A stretch of 64,000 bases of DNA from Escallonia rubra (taxonomy: Eukaryota > Streptophyta > Magnoliopsida > Escalloniales > Escalloniaceae), in assembly GCA_033065855.1 (NCBI GenBank), contig JAVXUO010001091.1:124001-188000 (forward strand), written 5' to 3'. The position numbers and the translations under genes were made by a program. Shown one piece after another: positions 1-11,840 of the stretch. The notes beneath the pieces are model-generated. The model was not told the origin of the DNA and ran no database searches. It saw nothing but the letters and a program-made list of their open reading frames with translations. Every line of letters begins with the position of its first letter. The stretch's first letter is position 1.

Positions 1-1052
1 ATTATTGAAAAATGCTTATTCGGTCTTTTATCGACACATGAGCTATTTAATTTGTATCAGTAGAAAGTGTATAAATACATTTCTAATAGTTTCACGGTTC
101 TAAATAATACATGATTAACTGTATAGATATACACTAATTTATGTACATATGCATATATGTATGAGTGCTTGTACCAACGGTTGATAACATACATGCATAA
201 TAGCATAAGAAGGATAATGTCGTGTGTTGCGTAAGATATACTCCTCTCGCCATTCATTCACCATATATACAAGCTAAATATAGAAACACTTTGAATATAC
301 ACTTCGTACCAAGAACATGAACACAATGATGTAGGCCTTGACAATTGAGAAAAGTTAGCGGATCTAAAATTATAATCAACCGGTAACTTGCCATATATGC
401 AGAGACGATAGTGAGAAGATGATAGAAAAGTAGCTAACATGTTAAATGACCTGATTATTCACTTATTACCTGTTAATGGAGATAAGTTAAAATGTAATAC
501 ATGGGTAAAATTTCGAAGTTCGAAAAGTGTGCTGAACCATAACAGTGCCCTCCCGTAACGATAGTAGAATTGCTAACAACATTTCTGAACACATTTCGTC
601 CATAAAAATTCACTAACACCACCCAGGTTTTCGTATTGTCCCAACTAAAGATCAATAACGGTGCTCTCTCTTAACGATAATCCAGATAGAACATTTTTAA
701 ATGCATTTTGTCCGGAAAAAAATTTCACCAACGACGATTACCACGATTACAGCAGAGAATCGAACAGTAACATTTTAGTATTGATTGATTGATGATAATA
801 ATAGCAGTGGTAGATGAACACATGGACAACAGCCAGGATTTCTTGTAGGAAGATCTAAAGCTTAAAATACATCACTCAAGAGGGTACGGTGGTTGAACTT
901 TGTCAGTGATCAGTATCAACTATCAATGGCTATGTGAACGTGCACTATGCAAATGACCAGTTGGATTACCAAATGCCACGCTCGGTCAAGGCGAGTGTCA
1001 CCCACGCGTGTTGCTTCTCTTGTGTATTTCCGAAATTGCACTTGTAGGGGGT

Positions 1053-1073
1053 GGGGGGGGGGGGGGGGGGGGG
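1053..1073. repeat. Poly-G tract
   Basis: Twenty-one consecutive G, preceded by a shorter G run at 1047-1051. This is one of at least seven G or C runs of 12 bases or more in this window. The exact length of such runs is often unreliable in assemblies. Confidence 0.9.
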
Positions 1074-1904
1074 TTCATTTGATGCAAAAAAACAAAAAAT
1101 GAAATATATTCTTCTTATCTACTACTAATTCAATTTTGACCAAAATTGGTGGTGTCCGTGCTTTGGAAACGACGTCATTTTGCCAAACTAGTTTGCACGT
1201 TGATCGAGAACGTAGTTTTTCTTCCTTTGTTCTTTTATTTCTATCTTTCTCTTGATTGTTTTTCTCTTGTCGTCGATTTATCACCGACGGATGAGAATTA
1301 TATGGTACACTTTTTAGTGGTTTGAAATTAGTTGTAATTCTAATTGTTACTATTAAATGAGTAAAACTTTTTACAAAATAATCAATGATGCGTCAAATTT
1401 GTGAGTCCAGTAAAATCACACATAAGTTTCCAAGCGATTATTGTTTGTATAATTACAACGTTTGTTCGTTCAAATTTCCTTTTCAACAGTAGGTTTTGCT
1501 CATATAGTAATAATTTTTACTAAAGTATACATATACTACATTTTAAGCCACTCGGAATGCAGTTTCAGCCGAGGAGCTCAAAATGCAATTGAACATGAAC
1601 TTGGAAACATGCAACCTGAAAATGTTCGAAGTAATGCCAATTATGACATTGTTATTATGCTTACAAAAACATGTATTTAATCATCGACAACATCGCCACT
1701 CACATTAATTACATTTCTTTCGTACTTTTTATCTCAACTTGCACGAGTACCTTAAAAAGTGTTCGTATAGCAAAGGATGTGGTTAGAGCTCAAGTGACAA
1801 ATTCGTAGTACGGATCGCAGCAATTGGTTCTCACTTTTGTTTATTTCTTTTCTAAATTTTCTCTCTTTCCTCTTCTTTCACTTTCTTACACGTGAGAGTT
1901 TCTC

Positions 1905-1947
1905 CTTGTCGGAGCCTATCAATTGATCATTAATAGGCTCCGACAAG
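1905..1947. repeat. Perfect 15-bp inverted repeat (hairpin)
   Basis: The arm CTTGTCGGAGCCTAT at 1905-1919 is matched base for base by its reverse complement at 1933-1947, across a 13-base spacer. No gene is adjacent. It could be the centre of a decayed fold-back MITE or a cruciform-forming site, and the sequence does not decide which. Confidence 0.85.
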
Positions 1948-2514
1948 AACCAACAATGGAAATTCGCTAGCCTTAAAAGCACGAAATCAAGGTTTCATTG
2001 GGTAAGGGGCCAGGGTTTCACTAATTGGCGGCGGTGGTGGACTTGGTGTTTGAGGGTGTTGGTCAACGGTGGTGGTAGTTGCGGTCAGTGGCTATGGTGG
2101 TTTCTGTTCGATACTGCAATTGGATAGAAAATGCAATTAAACTCGTTGTGGACCGAGTGAATCGACATTTCTTTGGGACAACCCAGACATAAATTGGGTA
2201 CGATAAACCAGCTTGAAGAAGTCCCATCACATTAAATATGAGCCAGTCGCGGGAGTCAAACCCCCAAGACGTGTGTATAAAAACTCACAAAATATCTGGA
2301 AAAATACTTTTAGTGACACCACAAACTTTACCTCCAACATAACGTCCTAACAATGTTGTACGCAGATTGCGATACGGATATGTCAAACAGGACGTCCGTG
2401 AAAATTTTCTTCCAATCCATATGGCAGAATTCAATTTATAGCAAGTTTAAGAACATTGTCAAGGAATATTGTTTTGAGCTTTATGCAGTTTAAAGGCAAA
2501 GCAGAAGCGACTAG

Positions 2515-2730
2515 TTACGTACCCTGGTCACCCTTGAGACTTGGTACAATTATACATTCAGAATCCCATCCCATCTTGTTAATTGGGTTCAGCTGGTTGG
2601 GTCTTGGCATCATCGCAAGTCTCCCTAAACTAACGAAGCACACTTGATCGCCAATCTCCAGCATGTTTTTCGTTTGCTTCCTCCTTTTTGATCTTGAGGC
2701 TTCATTGTTGTCACTTATCAGCACCGACCA
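2515..2730 (-). other. Exon-like open stretch, unrecognised
   Basis: On the minus strand an open frame of about 70 codons runs to a good splice-donor sequence (GTACGTAA) near 2516-2523. It has ordinary-looking composition, with a basic SKRRKQTK cluster followed by an LEIGDQV stretch. I do not recognise the family and found no matching second exon. It may be a captured or decayed exon, or chance. Confidence 0.2.
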
Positions 2731-3110
2731 TGGAGTTTGAAAAAACCAAGTAAACCAAGAGAATGGTGGTAACCAACTGGAGCTGCATGTACGCCCCTTT
2801 ACAGGACGGTGGTGATAGCGGCTGCTGTCTCATGCCATTTGGATACTATATCATTTGATAATTCAGATGCAATACAAGTTAGTTCATCCTCGTTTTTAAG
2901 GAGGGTGAAATACTGAATCATGATTTTTTTTCTTCATGACCGATCATAAAAAATGTTGTGATTCATGATTCTATTCTATAAGGAATTAATTATAATTTTA
3001 TCCTCCACATATGATATGTTAGCAGAATTACCCTTTAAAGAAATTTAATAGCAAAATCCTCTCCTTACCTACGGAATGGATAACACCGTTATGTCTTTTG
3101 TTATATATAT

Positions 3111-4016
3111 TGTTGGAATTGGGTTTTAAACCCATTGTGGAGAAGCAACTTTGACTCAATTTTCAAATGGGTTCCAAACCATAACTTGGTTAGGAACAAA
3201 TTAATTCACGTTCATCTATTGGAATAGATGATCGTGGTATATTCACATGTTTAAAACGAATGAGAAGTGAATGAGAAAATTGAAGCTAAAGTTAGTGGTT
3301 CACCTTGAAAGGAAAAGAGTATCCCACATTGAAGAGATAAAGCCAATGTTGTCTCCTTATAAGGCTTAGCCTTGAGCTAAGGGATGGGCCCCTTGGGGGT
3401 ACCCATGTTTTGTAAGGAGGGAGGACCTAGGTTGACCCAAGGTCCACCACACGCGCGCCGCCCGCCCCGCCCCGTCCCGTGGCTTGGGCTAGGCCCAATC
3501 AGGCTTTATTCTTTTTGGGATAAATAAATTTTATTTATTTAATTTCCTTTCCGAAAAGTTGTGACATTTCCTTTCCAACCAACCAACTGTGAAGAGTTGC
3601 ACCCCCCAGTGAATACTCTGAAGTTATAGACGAATTAAAAAATCCCGAATTTTCTTTTCTTCTGTACAAGAGTCTGTCCAGTTTTAAGTGTTCGTAAAAG
3701 AAGAAAGAGTTCTACCATTGTTTGGTTCGCCGGGTCTGGAAATTTGGTGTGCTACTATTTTCAGACGTAGCCGTTGTATCCTGGGAGACTATCGTCAAGA
3801 ACCGTCAGCACCGTTGCGGGACGAATAAAGTCTTAAGGACAGTGAATCAAATTCACGCCTCGGCCCCTTTTTCCTTTGCTGTTTTGCAATCCTGTTGTGA
3901 GTTCATTTTAATTGTTCTTGCAAAGACTATATGTTCTGTTTAGTAACTACATTTCTGTATTTCGTACTAAATTGTTTTCTGCACAAGTATACACAAAGTA
4001 TATATTTCGAACAACA
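3111..4016 (+). mobile_element. Probable solo LTR
   Basis: A 906-bp segment begins TGTTGGAATT, ends AACAACA, and is flanked on both sides by TATAT, giving the TG...CA ends and 5-bp target duplication of an LTR. Inside are a TATA-like TATAAGG near 3358 and an AATAAA polyadenylation signal near 3825, in the order expected of U3-R-U5. No internal domain or second LTR follows, so I infer a solo LTR left by recombination. The duplication lies in AT-rich DNA, which weakens it. The short open frames inside are not taken as genes. Confidence 0.5.
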
Positions 4017-4478
4017 TATATATATATAACTTAACTCTTATTAACAAATTTATCCTCCAACGTGGATGCCGGTTTCTGAAAGATCCGAAGTACAATTTTT
4101 TTGCTAAAAAATATATTAGTGATTTTATTCCAAATTTTGGGGAATAATTTTGGATTATGTGCAGAGTACAACCATATAATCTCCGCCCATGATCGTTGAT
4201 CATCGGTGAAATCTTCATCAGAAATCGTAGTTGACAATTACGAAAAATTGCCATTGATGATCAACTTGAGGACTCAAAAGAGCTTGCGATTTTGAGACGT
4301 CTTATTGCTAGCTTGACATTGAGGGAGAATGTTAATGTGAGAGAGTGAGTACTTTTTAGGAAATTTTTAGATTCTTAGGGGAGAGAGGGAGAGTGTGTGA
4401 CAAAGGGAGATTAAAAAAAGAAAGAAAGAATGAAGAAGAAAGACTTATATATACGTTTTTATCAAATTTTGTAAAAAC

Positions 4479-4643
4479 ATCCTCATATATTTTTTTTTAT
4501 TATTTTTTTTTGAATTTTTCAGAGGGAAATAATAGAACTGCAAATATGGGTAACCGCATGGGGGAGGAATCGAACACGGGACCTCGAGGTTACTCCTCGA
4601 GGCCCCTTGCCAACTCAACCAACCCCCTTGGTTATCCTCATAT
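4479..4643 (-). mobile_element. tRNA-derived SINE with 10-bp target duplication
   Basis: On the minus strand the element body (4489-4633) starts with a tRNA-like head. It has a box-A-like segment (GGTTGAGTTGGC) and, about 35 bases later, a box B (GTGTTCGATTCC), and it ends in an A-rich tail (T-rich on the plus strand, 4489-4520). The direct repeat ATCCTCATAT flanks it exactly, at 4479-4488 and 4634-4643. At about 145 bp with a pol III promoter head, A-rich tail and direct repeats, it fits a short SINE moved by LINE machinery. It does not fold as a full tRNA. Confidence 0.72.
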
Positions 4644-4847
4644 TTTTTAAACTTGCAAAATTCACCCATGTAAAAGTGAAACTATCCAGAATGCTCTCCA
4701 CTCAATGGATGCCGCCGTTGGGGTCGGAAAGCGGGTGCTGTCCCTGACATATGTAGCGGGAGGATTTTGCAATTAATTTTTTTGAAGGATAAATGTGTTG
4801 ACGTGCCATATTAAGAGATAAATATCAATTAACCATTTGCAGCACTT

Positions 4848-5290
4848 TAGGCTCTGTTTGACAACATTTATTTTTTTGGTTTTCAGTTTTCAAAAAAAAA
4901 ACTAAACTAAACTAAAGAGCAGTTAATTTTTTTTTTTTTACAAAAAATAAGTGGGTGTTTGATAATCCAAATTTTCTTTTAAGTTTTTTTTTTATGTTTG
5001 ATAACCCAGTTTTTATTTTTCGTTTTGTGGTGGTTTGCGGTGGCGGTGGCTAGTGGCTGCCAACGGTGGTCGCCGGCAGTCGCTGGCGGTGGTTGCCAGC
5101 AGTGGGAGGGTGGTGGTGGTCTCGAAAAAAAAAACCAAAACTGAAAACTGAAACTCATTTTTGGAGTTTTTAAAAACAGCCTTGGTTTAAAAACTGAAAT
5201 TTTAAACTGAAGAAAAAAAAAATGGTTACCAAACGCATTTATTTTTTTCAGTTTTCAAAACTGAAAAAAAGGCCCTGTCAAACAGGGCTA
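4848..5290. mobile_element. MITE, GGTGGC-core family, copy 1
   Basis: The ends are inverted: GGCTCTGTTTGACA on the left and its near complement ending CAAACAGGGC on the right. AT-rich arms with poly-A/T flank a GC-rich core of repeated GGTGGC/GGCGGTGGC (about 5030-5120). The same design recurs at 5929-6294, 18360-19485 and 35270-35720, and reversed near 12690-12930. I see no convincing target duplication, so the superfamily (hAT or PIF-like) is unassigned. Confidence 0.6.
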
Positions 5291-5928
5291 GTTCTTAGAC
5301 TCGATTTTTTTCTTTTACATATTAACATCTTGAGATCTATTTCGCATTTTTTAAAACAGAGAGATATATGAGATTAATATTGAACAACCCATTTTTCCCA
5401 ATATTTTGAAAGATAGCCAATTTTCTAATTGGTATAATTTGAAGTATAATTAAGTAGAAATACAAACTATTTAACAGGAAAACAAAGGAGTATTCTTGAA
5501 GAGCATCTTAATTTGTAAATATTTTTGTTTATGACGCAAGGTCAACGTTCTTTAGAAAAGAAGAAGAGGGAAATATGATGAAGATAAATAACTCACATTT
5601 AAATGCTGTACAAACACAAATTATAAGATTATAATAGATACTACACAAATTAAAAGATGTTGACAGAAATTCAAGAGTTATAAGTAGTTACAAATACACT
5701 GAGACTAGAAAGTAGGAGAAAATTAAATTTAAAGGTAGGCTTGAAACTTAAATTACTGTAATGACTATCATTAACCATTTTAGAAGAGAAATTTAATAAT
5801 TTTAAAATCTTAATCAAGGATACAATAGAAAGTTTTAAAAAAGGTTTGATCATTCCTTATACCTGAATTATGTTTATTTTGACTATTGAAAACCTTTTTG
5901 TAGAAATGCCCCATTCTTTATGCTCTGT
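5291..5928. other. Intergenic, no feature seen
   Basis: AT-rich sequence between two related MITEs. The open frames are short, have no recognisable domain and carry no splice-linked partners. I see nothing else in it. Confidence 0.5.
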
Positions 5929-6294
5929 TTGATAACAATTTTTTTTTCAGTTTAAAAAATATATATATATTTAAAGAGCAGTTTAATTTTTTTTACAAAA
6001 ATAAGTAGGTGTTTGATGAGCCATTTTTTATTTTGAATTTTTTTTATGGTGGTTTGCGGTGGCGGTGGCCGACGGTGGTGGTGGCTGCCGACGGAGGGTG
6101 GTGGCTGACGGCGATGGGAGGGTGGTGGTCTAAAAAAAACAAAACTAAAAATCAAAACTCATTTTTTGAGTTTTTAAAAACAACTTTGATTTAAAAACTG
6201 ATTTTTTAAACTTATTTTTTTTTTTTTTTTTAAATTTAACTATTTTTCTATTTTTTAAAACTTAATATAAAAACACCGTATCAAACAGGGCCTA
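5929..6294. mobile_element. MITE, GGTGGC-core family, copy 2
   Basis: The left end (GCTCTGTTTGATA) and right end (TATCAAACAGGGCC) are inverted complements with one or two mismatches. The GC-rich GGTGGC core lies at about 6050-6130 between T-rich arms. It is about 600 bp from copy 1 in the same orientation, and the internal motif GTGGTGGTTTGCGGTGGC is shared with copies 1 and 5. No target duplication is visible. Confidence 0.6.
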
Positions 6295-6721
6295 AAAGAG
6301 AGTGAGAAATAATGAGAAACAAGGCACATGAAAATTTTCCTTCAGAAGCAGCTTTGATGCCACTATCCACTTAGCATTGTTTTGTCCAGTTTTGTAAAAA
6401 GACAACCCCACAACAGAACAGATAGACTCAAAAAAGACTAGAGAGAGAGGAAAGTAGGGAAGAGGAGAGAGAGGGGAAACTTGTTTACTCTCCCCAATGC
6501 TGCTGCAGTGCAGGTTTTGCAGTGCCACCAAAAGTTGTGGTTCTAAGTTCTAAGACCTCCTGCTGCAGCAGCAGCATCAGCATCACCCCCACCAAAGCAA
6601 TTGTTTCCTCATCTTCTTCTCCCCACACTGCCCCCTCAGTCAAGTTTGAATCAAACCCATTTGACTCCCCATTCTCCTCTGCTTGGCCAAAATGAAAATT
6701 TGGTTTTGGTTTCACTTGCAA

Positions 6722-6985
6722 AGATAAAGAGGAGAGAGAGAGAGAGAGTTCTGTTTCCTACATATACGCATTATAATCATTGTATAATACAAATCCAACC
6801 CATCATTACCTTTTTTAACAAAGTTTAAATCTTGGTCACCTCTTCGTAATAATTTCCCGAAATAAGCACACCGCCCTAACAGCACCCCACCCCAACCCCA
6901 CGCACCCCTCGAAAGGTTTTTTACCCACCATTTAAAACCCCTCACTACCCCTTTCTCCTCCCCTCTCTCTCTCCCTCTCTCTCTA
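6722..6985 (+). promoter_or_regulatory. Probable promoter / 5' leader region of the CCCH gene
   Basis: There is a GA dinucleotide run at about 6732-6749, and a long pyrimidine-rich CT stretch at about 6945-6985 ends some 50 bases before the ATG at 7033. Such Y patches mark core promoters or leaders in many plant genes. No clear TATA box sits at the expected distance, so the start site is not defined. The leader after 6985 contains no upstream ATG. This is inference from composition. Confidence 0.35.
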
Positions 6986-7032
6986 GAATTCAAAGGGGTT
7001 TCTCCAGAGTGGGAAACCAGAGTGTCACCACC

Positions 7033-10000
7033 ATGGACACCTACGAGGCAACGAAGATAGTGTTGCAAAGGATCCAAGGCCTGGATCCCGAGCACGCTTC
7101 CAAAATCATGGGTTACATACTGATACAAGACCAGGGCGAGAAGGAGATGATAAGGCTGGCCTTTGGGCCGGAAGCCGTCTTCGTCTCCCTCATCAACCAG
7201 GCCAAGACTTACTTGGGACTTTCGTCGAGCACCTCGTCTGCACTGCCCTCGACACCCTCGAACCCCATCAGACCGAACCCGTTTCACCAATCCGCCCCAA
7301 GAATCATCATACCCAACAATGGGTTTCACCTAAACCCTTCTTCCCCCTCCTCGCCGTGGTCAGTCTCTGGGTTTTCCGACCACCGTAGTAGCCCTAGTGG
7401 CCACAGCCAACTCTCCCCACGGCCGCCGTCTTACGCAGCCGTCGTCAACGGCGGCTCAGTTTCGGGTTCCGGGTCGTTTTCTTCGGCCCCCAGCCCTTCA
7501 TTTTCGGTGCCCTTTTGTCCAGACGAAGAGTTTAACAACATCTCGCAAGTGCAAGATCAGCTCTCTCTCCTCGACGATTCGTCGCTAAAGAACATGGACT
7601 TCATGGATCCGATTATCAGCCCGAGCGGGCGTAGTGATTCTTTCGTGTTCCCTTACGGCAGTGGCGGGGGAGGTGGGCCCACTTGGGCTGATTCAGGAAA
7701 TTGCGGAGATGCCCACCACCACCATCTTCACAGGAGGAGTTGCTCAGTGAGTGATGCTTTCCTTGGCGGTGGCGGAGCCGGGTCGGATGATGGCGGGTCC
7801 GGGTTCGGGTGGAGGCCGTGCATGTACTTTGCTAGGGGGTTCTGCAAGAACGGTAGCGGCTGCAAGTTCTTGCATGGGGGGTTCGGGCTGGAGTCGGGCG
7901 ACGGGTCCGGTCATGGTTTGGTGGGCTCACCCGGGAAGATCGATGGGTTCGATGAGTTGATTCGGATGAAGGCCATTCAGCAGCAGAGGTTGGCTGCTGC
8001 CTCTCACCTCATGGCGAATGGCCCTCCTTTTCAGTACAACAGATGCATGAACTTTCTTAGTGATAGCCAGAGGTAGTCTCTTCTTTCTTTGCTTTTTCTT
8101 TTTCAATATTTTAAAGATCAGTTCTTTTGTTGTTTTGGGTCTTATTCCCCTCGGTTTCTTGGATTTGTGTGCGTGTGTGGCTTCGTGCGTGTGATTGTGT
8201 TAATAAAGCAAGTACCTTTCTTGATCTAATACTAATAATTTGAAAATTAGCACCACATGATTTCCTCCCTGAACTGATTGTATTGGGAAAGTCCTTTTTT
8301 TGGGGGTGGTTTTGGTTTTCTGGCATTTGATTTGCATTTGTTGTTTGTGCGTGGGGGAAGCAAGAGTCTTTAGCTGTCATTGTTATGGTCTTCTATTTTG
8401 TTATGCTTGATTAGTGGTGATGTGTTATACACGCTAATATGATAATTGTGCTTGAATGTGTGAGTGTGCATGTTTGTGTGTGTGGATAGAAGAAGAGTCC
8501 TCTTATGTCCTTGAATTTTTGGGACCAATTGATGTTGTGGATTAAGACATTTGTTGAGTGTCGGAAAAGGGGATGTGGATTTAGCTTTTTAGTCTGTGCT
8601 TTATGGTGATATTATGCTGCATTGTAGATCCGCAGCAGCAGCATTAATGATAGGGGAAGAATATCACAAGTTTGGTCGGTGCAGACCCGAAAGGAACGAT
8701 TTTGCAGCCATGGGATTGGGAGGAATGGCGAACTCGAGTTCACGGCAAATTTACTTGACGTTCCCGGCTGATAGCACATTCAAGGAGGAGGATGTTTCCA
8801 ATTACTTTAGGTAATTTTTACTATAGCTGTTTATGTTTTTGAAGCTTTGGTCTGGAGCATAGAAATTTATTTTTGAGTTGTTTTTATTGTTTTGAAGTAT
8901 GTATGGACCAGTGCAAGATGTGAGAATTCCATATCAGCAGAAGCGAATGTTTGGCTTCGTTACCTTTGTTTACCCAGAAACTGTGAAGCAAATTTTGGCC
9001 AAAGGGAATCCTCATTTTGTGTGTGACTCACGCGTGCTTGTGAAGCCCTACAAGGAGAAGGGGAAAGTCCCAGACAAGTAGACACCTTTTCTTGTTTTTC
9101 GACTTCTCTGTCATTTTAATTATGCATTACGTTGATGTAGAGTTTTTATTTGAATATGTAGGAAGCAGCAACAGATGGAGAGAGGAGACTTTCCTGCTAG
9201 TTTAAGCCCATCTGGACTTGATACCAGAGAGTCCTTTGACATCCCGATTGGTAAGTAACAGGCTGAGATTTTATCTTTTCTATCTGCCACATTGGATTTT
9301 GTATGTTAACGCTGTGTTTTTTTTTTTCAATCTGTACAGGAGCAAGAATGTTTTACAATAACCAAGAGATGATGTTGAGAAGGAAGTTAGAGGAGCAGGC
9401 TGAATTGCAGCAAGCCATGGAGCTCCAAGGCAGAAGGCTTATGAATTTTCAACTTTCGGACTTGAAGAATCATCAGCTTAATCACCAGTTCCATCCTAAT
9501 TTATTGCCAGCTGTTCCCATTCCCTCACCAACCCGATCTCATGGTCAGATGAACCAAAGGCTCATGCTTCCTCCTGATTGTGTCGAACAAGAGTTCTCTG
9601 AAGGTGAGCTCACGACAATCCTGTATTTACTGGATACTTTTATGCCAAAAATATGCTAAAAACGAGGTGGCTAATGCTTTTTTTCTGCAGATGACAACGG
9701 TGGTCCTGATGCAGATGATTCTGCGACTCTGATAGTTGAGCAGGTGCCCTTGGAAGTGAATGAAGCTAGTGACAACTATGATAGCAAAGGCACTAGCAAT
9801 CAGAAGGAGGAAAGCTCCAACCTTGAACATTCTGATCTCAATGAAAGGTATGCAACTTCGATTTAAGATGTGAATGAGAGTTGCCCGCATGAATAATCCT
9901 TGTCTACTATTAACACGGTATTGTTGGTCTCTGGTCATATTCTCTACTTCGTGTTTATTGGTGTCATCTGGTTTTATTTTGAATTTGCTACCTGTTTAGT

Positions 10001-10376
10001 TCATTTATTATTATAGCTTCTTTCTAATTTTCTAATGATTTTTGCTGCGACAGCAGTTTAGAACACATCCTTCCCGATTGCCTCTTTGCTTCTCCTACAA
10101 AACTATCCGCCGACCACCAGTCTCTGTTCTCCACCGCTTCCGTAGAAACTGACGATAGCCCCCCAACAACTACTACATCCTCTAACAATATCCCAGTGCT
10201 GCCCACCTCTCCTCACAAATCATGTTACTTCCAAATGCCAAGGTAAGGCATCTACTTTATCTCCCGTCTCCTCCCTCCTCCCTCCTAGTTCTTGTTTATA
10301 ATATTGAAAATGTCATTCAATTTGGGGATTTTAATTTATCAGGTTTTCTTCTGGGCAAGAAGCCATTGAAATGTAG
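7033..10376 (+). CDS. CCCH zinc-finger and RRM domain protein (AtC3H46/C3H53-like)
   Basis: Predicted RNA-binding protein of 711 residues. Eight coding exons join in frame with GT-AG borders: 7033-8072, 8628-8810, 8898-9077, 9162-9250, 9340-9603, 9691-9847, 10054-10242 and 10343-10376. The ATG at 7033 lies in a good context (CACCATGG); an upstream in-frame GTG is ignored. Residues about 1-75 match the PABC-like N-terminal domain of the plant AtC3H46 group. A single C-X7-C-X5-C-X3-H finger has C263, C271, C277 and H281. An RRM spans about 388-465 with RNP2 (IYLTFP) and RNP1 (RMFGFVTF). Gln-rich and Ser/Thr-rich stretches follow, and the protein ends in the MPRFSSGQ-type tail I recall for this subfamily. 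Family knowledge suggests binding of mRNA in nucleus or cytoplasm; the targets are unknown. Exon 7 has a tandem CAGCAG acceptor (10051-10056), so a form one residue shorter is possible. Confidence 0.94.
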
Positions 10377-10800
10377 GTGATACAGGTTAGCATGGCTAGC
10401 GTAGAGGAATTGACGTAGCTTTTGGTAAGATCCCTTCAATTTACGAATTATGTCCCCCATTTTTGTTCTTTTGCAGGATTTCTAGTCATGTGGAGATTCT
10501 CATTAATGTTTGGCTCCACATGTGTTCCATTTGTGCAGAAAGTAGTAGAAGAGCATATACAAGGAAGAAAGTCCTCTAGCTGTATAGCCAAACCATACCC
10601 ACAACAACAAAAGAAAAAGATCTGTAAGGAAGATCTCCTCAAGATTATGTCATCATCAATACCATACTACTTACAACAATACATAATGCAATACGTAAAG
10701 GACAGATGAACTGATTTATGGGAGTGGGGCATCGCTTTGTTTACTTTGTACCCTCTCTTTAGTCTGTGTGCTGGACCACACAAAACAATAGAGTATCATA
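10377..10800 (+). other. 3' UTR of the CCCH gene, possible UTR intron
   Basis: The stop codon TAG at 10374-10376 is followed directly by GTGATA, and a strong acceptor (TTCTTTTGCAG) ends at 10476. This would make a 100-bp intron starting exactly at the stop codon. The remaining sequence to about 10800 reads as ordinary untranslated DNA. I saw no clear AATAAA. The intron is a prediction. Confidence 0.35.
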
Positions 10801-11840
10801 ACAAAGGCTAGTTATTAGTACCAGTAACTTTTATCATGTTTTTCCAATTTACTCTCCTCTCTTTTCCCTTTACCCCCTTCATTCTCTTCCATAATTGTGT
10901 TGTGCTGAAACATGAAAAGGGTGAGGGATGAAGCAGAATCTGAGAAGTTCAAAGGAGCCGAAACAGGAGCGTAACCGTTATACTGAGGTAGAAACTCAAA
11001 AGGGTAAGCTGTTGTAGGACATGAGTGGATGGTAAAGCTGAGATCTGTCACTCCCCTTTTTGTTTTGAAAGCACCTGCATTGATCAGCCTTTGAAGACCC
11101 ATTAGATTATTTTTCAGAGAAAAAGTGAATGATAGAATAACTGGGGAAAGGAAAAAAAGGTGGGGGGGGAGGGGGGGTGGGTGAAAGAAAAGGGAGTTCA
11201 TTTTTATGTGATTAAAGGCTACTTTAGGGGACTCTTTTGTCTCATTTTATGGTTTCTTTTAGGTGGACATGAAAGGGAGAGGGCCACAATGTCACATGGG
11301 TGCTGACACCATTTGAATGGTATCAGGGTACCACAACACTCCTTTCACTTTCAGTCTCACTGGCCTCATTCGGATTTTGAAATACTTGTTTTGCCTTTTT
11401 GTTTTATGGGTAATGGTGCCCCTTTGTTTTGGCATGTTTTTTCAATTGTGGTACTGGTACATGTGCACCCCATTTTTTGCCTCTTGCCCTCCAACTATGC
11501 CCAAATTTGCGTTGCTCACCAGCACGATGTAAGTGGTCTATTAGAATTAATTAGTTGTAATTAATTACACAAGATGGGGATACGGGTGAAGGGTTTACTG
11601 TGCCCTGCTTCCATTGGGGTTTGTAGAGATCCCCACATTGATCTTGCTGTTTTTCTGCCCCTTGTGGTTCTCAAGTTTGAGTAGATCCAAGCACCAAGTC
11701 ATGTGGTGCTGTGTTCTGGTAGGAATGGTGGATTGCTTCACATTAATGTTGGTAGTTTCAGTCTGTCTTCTGTCAACTTTGGTAACTGGTACATTATTAT
11801 ATTCTTGTTTTCATCCAAATTTTTCTTGGGTCTACTCGTA
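10801..11840. other. Intergenic, no feature seen
   Basis: Mixed-composition sequence with a short G-rich run near 11161-11180. The open frames are short and without recognisable domains. I see no gene or repeat structure that I can support. Confidence 0.5.

Larger units (their letters stand above)
1..3110. other. Intergenic, AT-rich, no gene recognised
   Basis: I see no convincing gene here. The visible items are a 21-base uninterrupted G run at 1053-1073, a perfect 15-bp hairpin at 1905-1947 and an exon-like open stretch on the minus strand near 2515-2724. A short tRNA-like box-B motif on the minus strand near 2240-2265 may be a remnant of a SINE. Short open frames in this stretch have no recognisable domain. 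Confidence 0.5.

Noticed and set aside
2230..2270. Possible SINE box B on the minus strand
   Set aside because: GGTTTGACTCCCGC resembles a box B, but no box A, tail or target duplication was found.
6712..7329. 205-codon open frame on the minus strand over the CCCH gene start
   Set aside because: It is antisense to the real exon 1 and its leader; no domain, and its length follows from the GC-rich coding strand.
10425..10476. 52-bp intron in the CCCH 3' UTR using donor GTAAGA
   Set aside because: It is shorter than plant introns usually are; the 100-bp alternative from 10377 with the same acceptor is more plausible.
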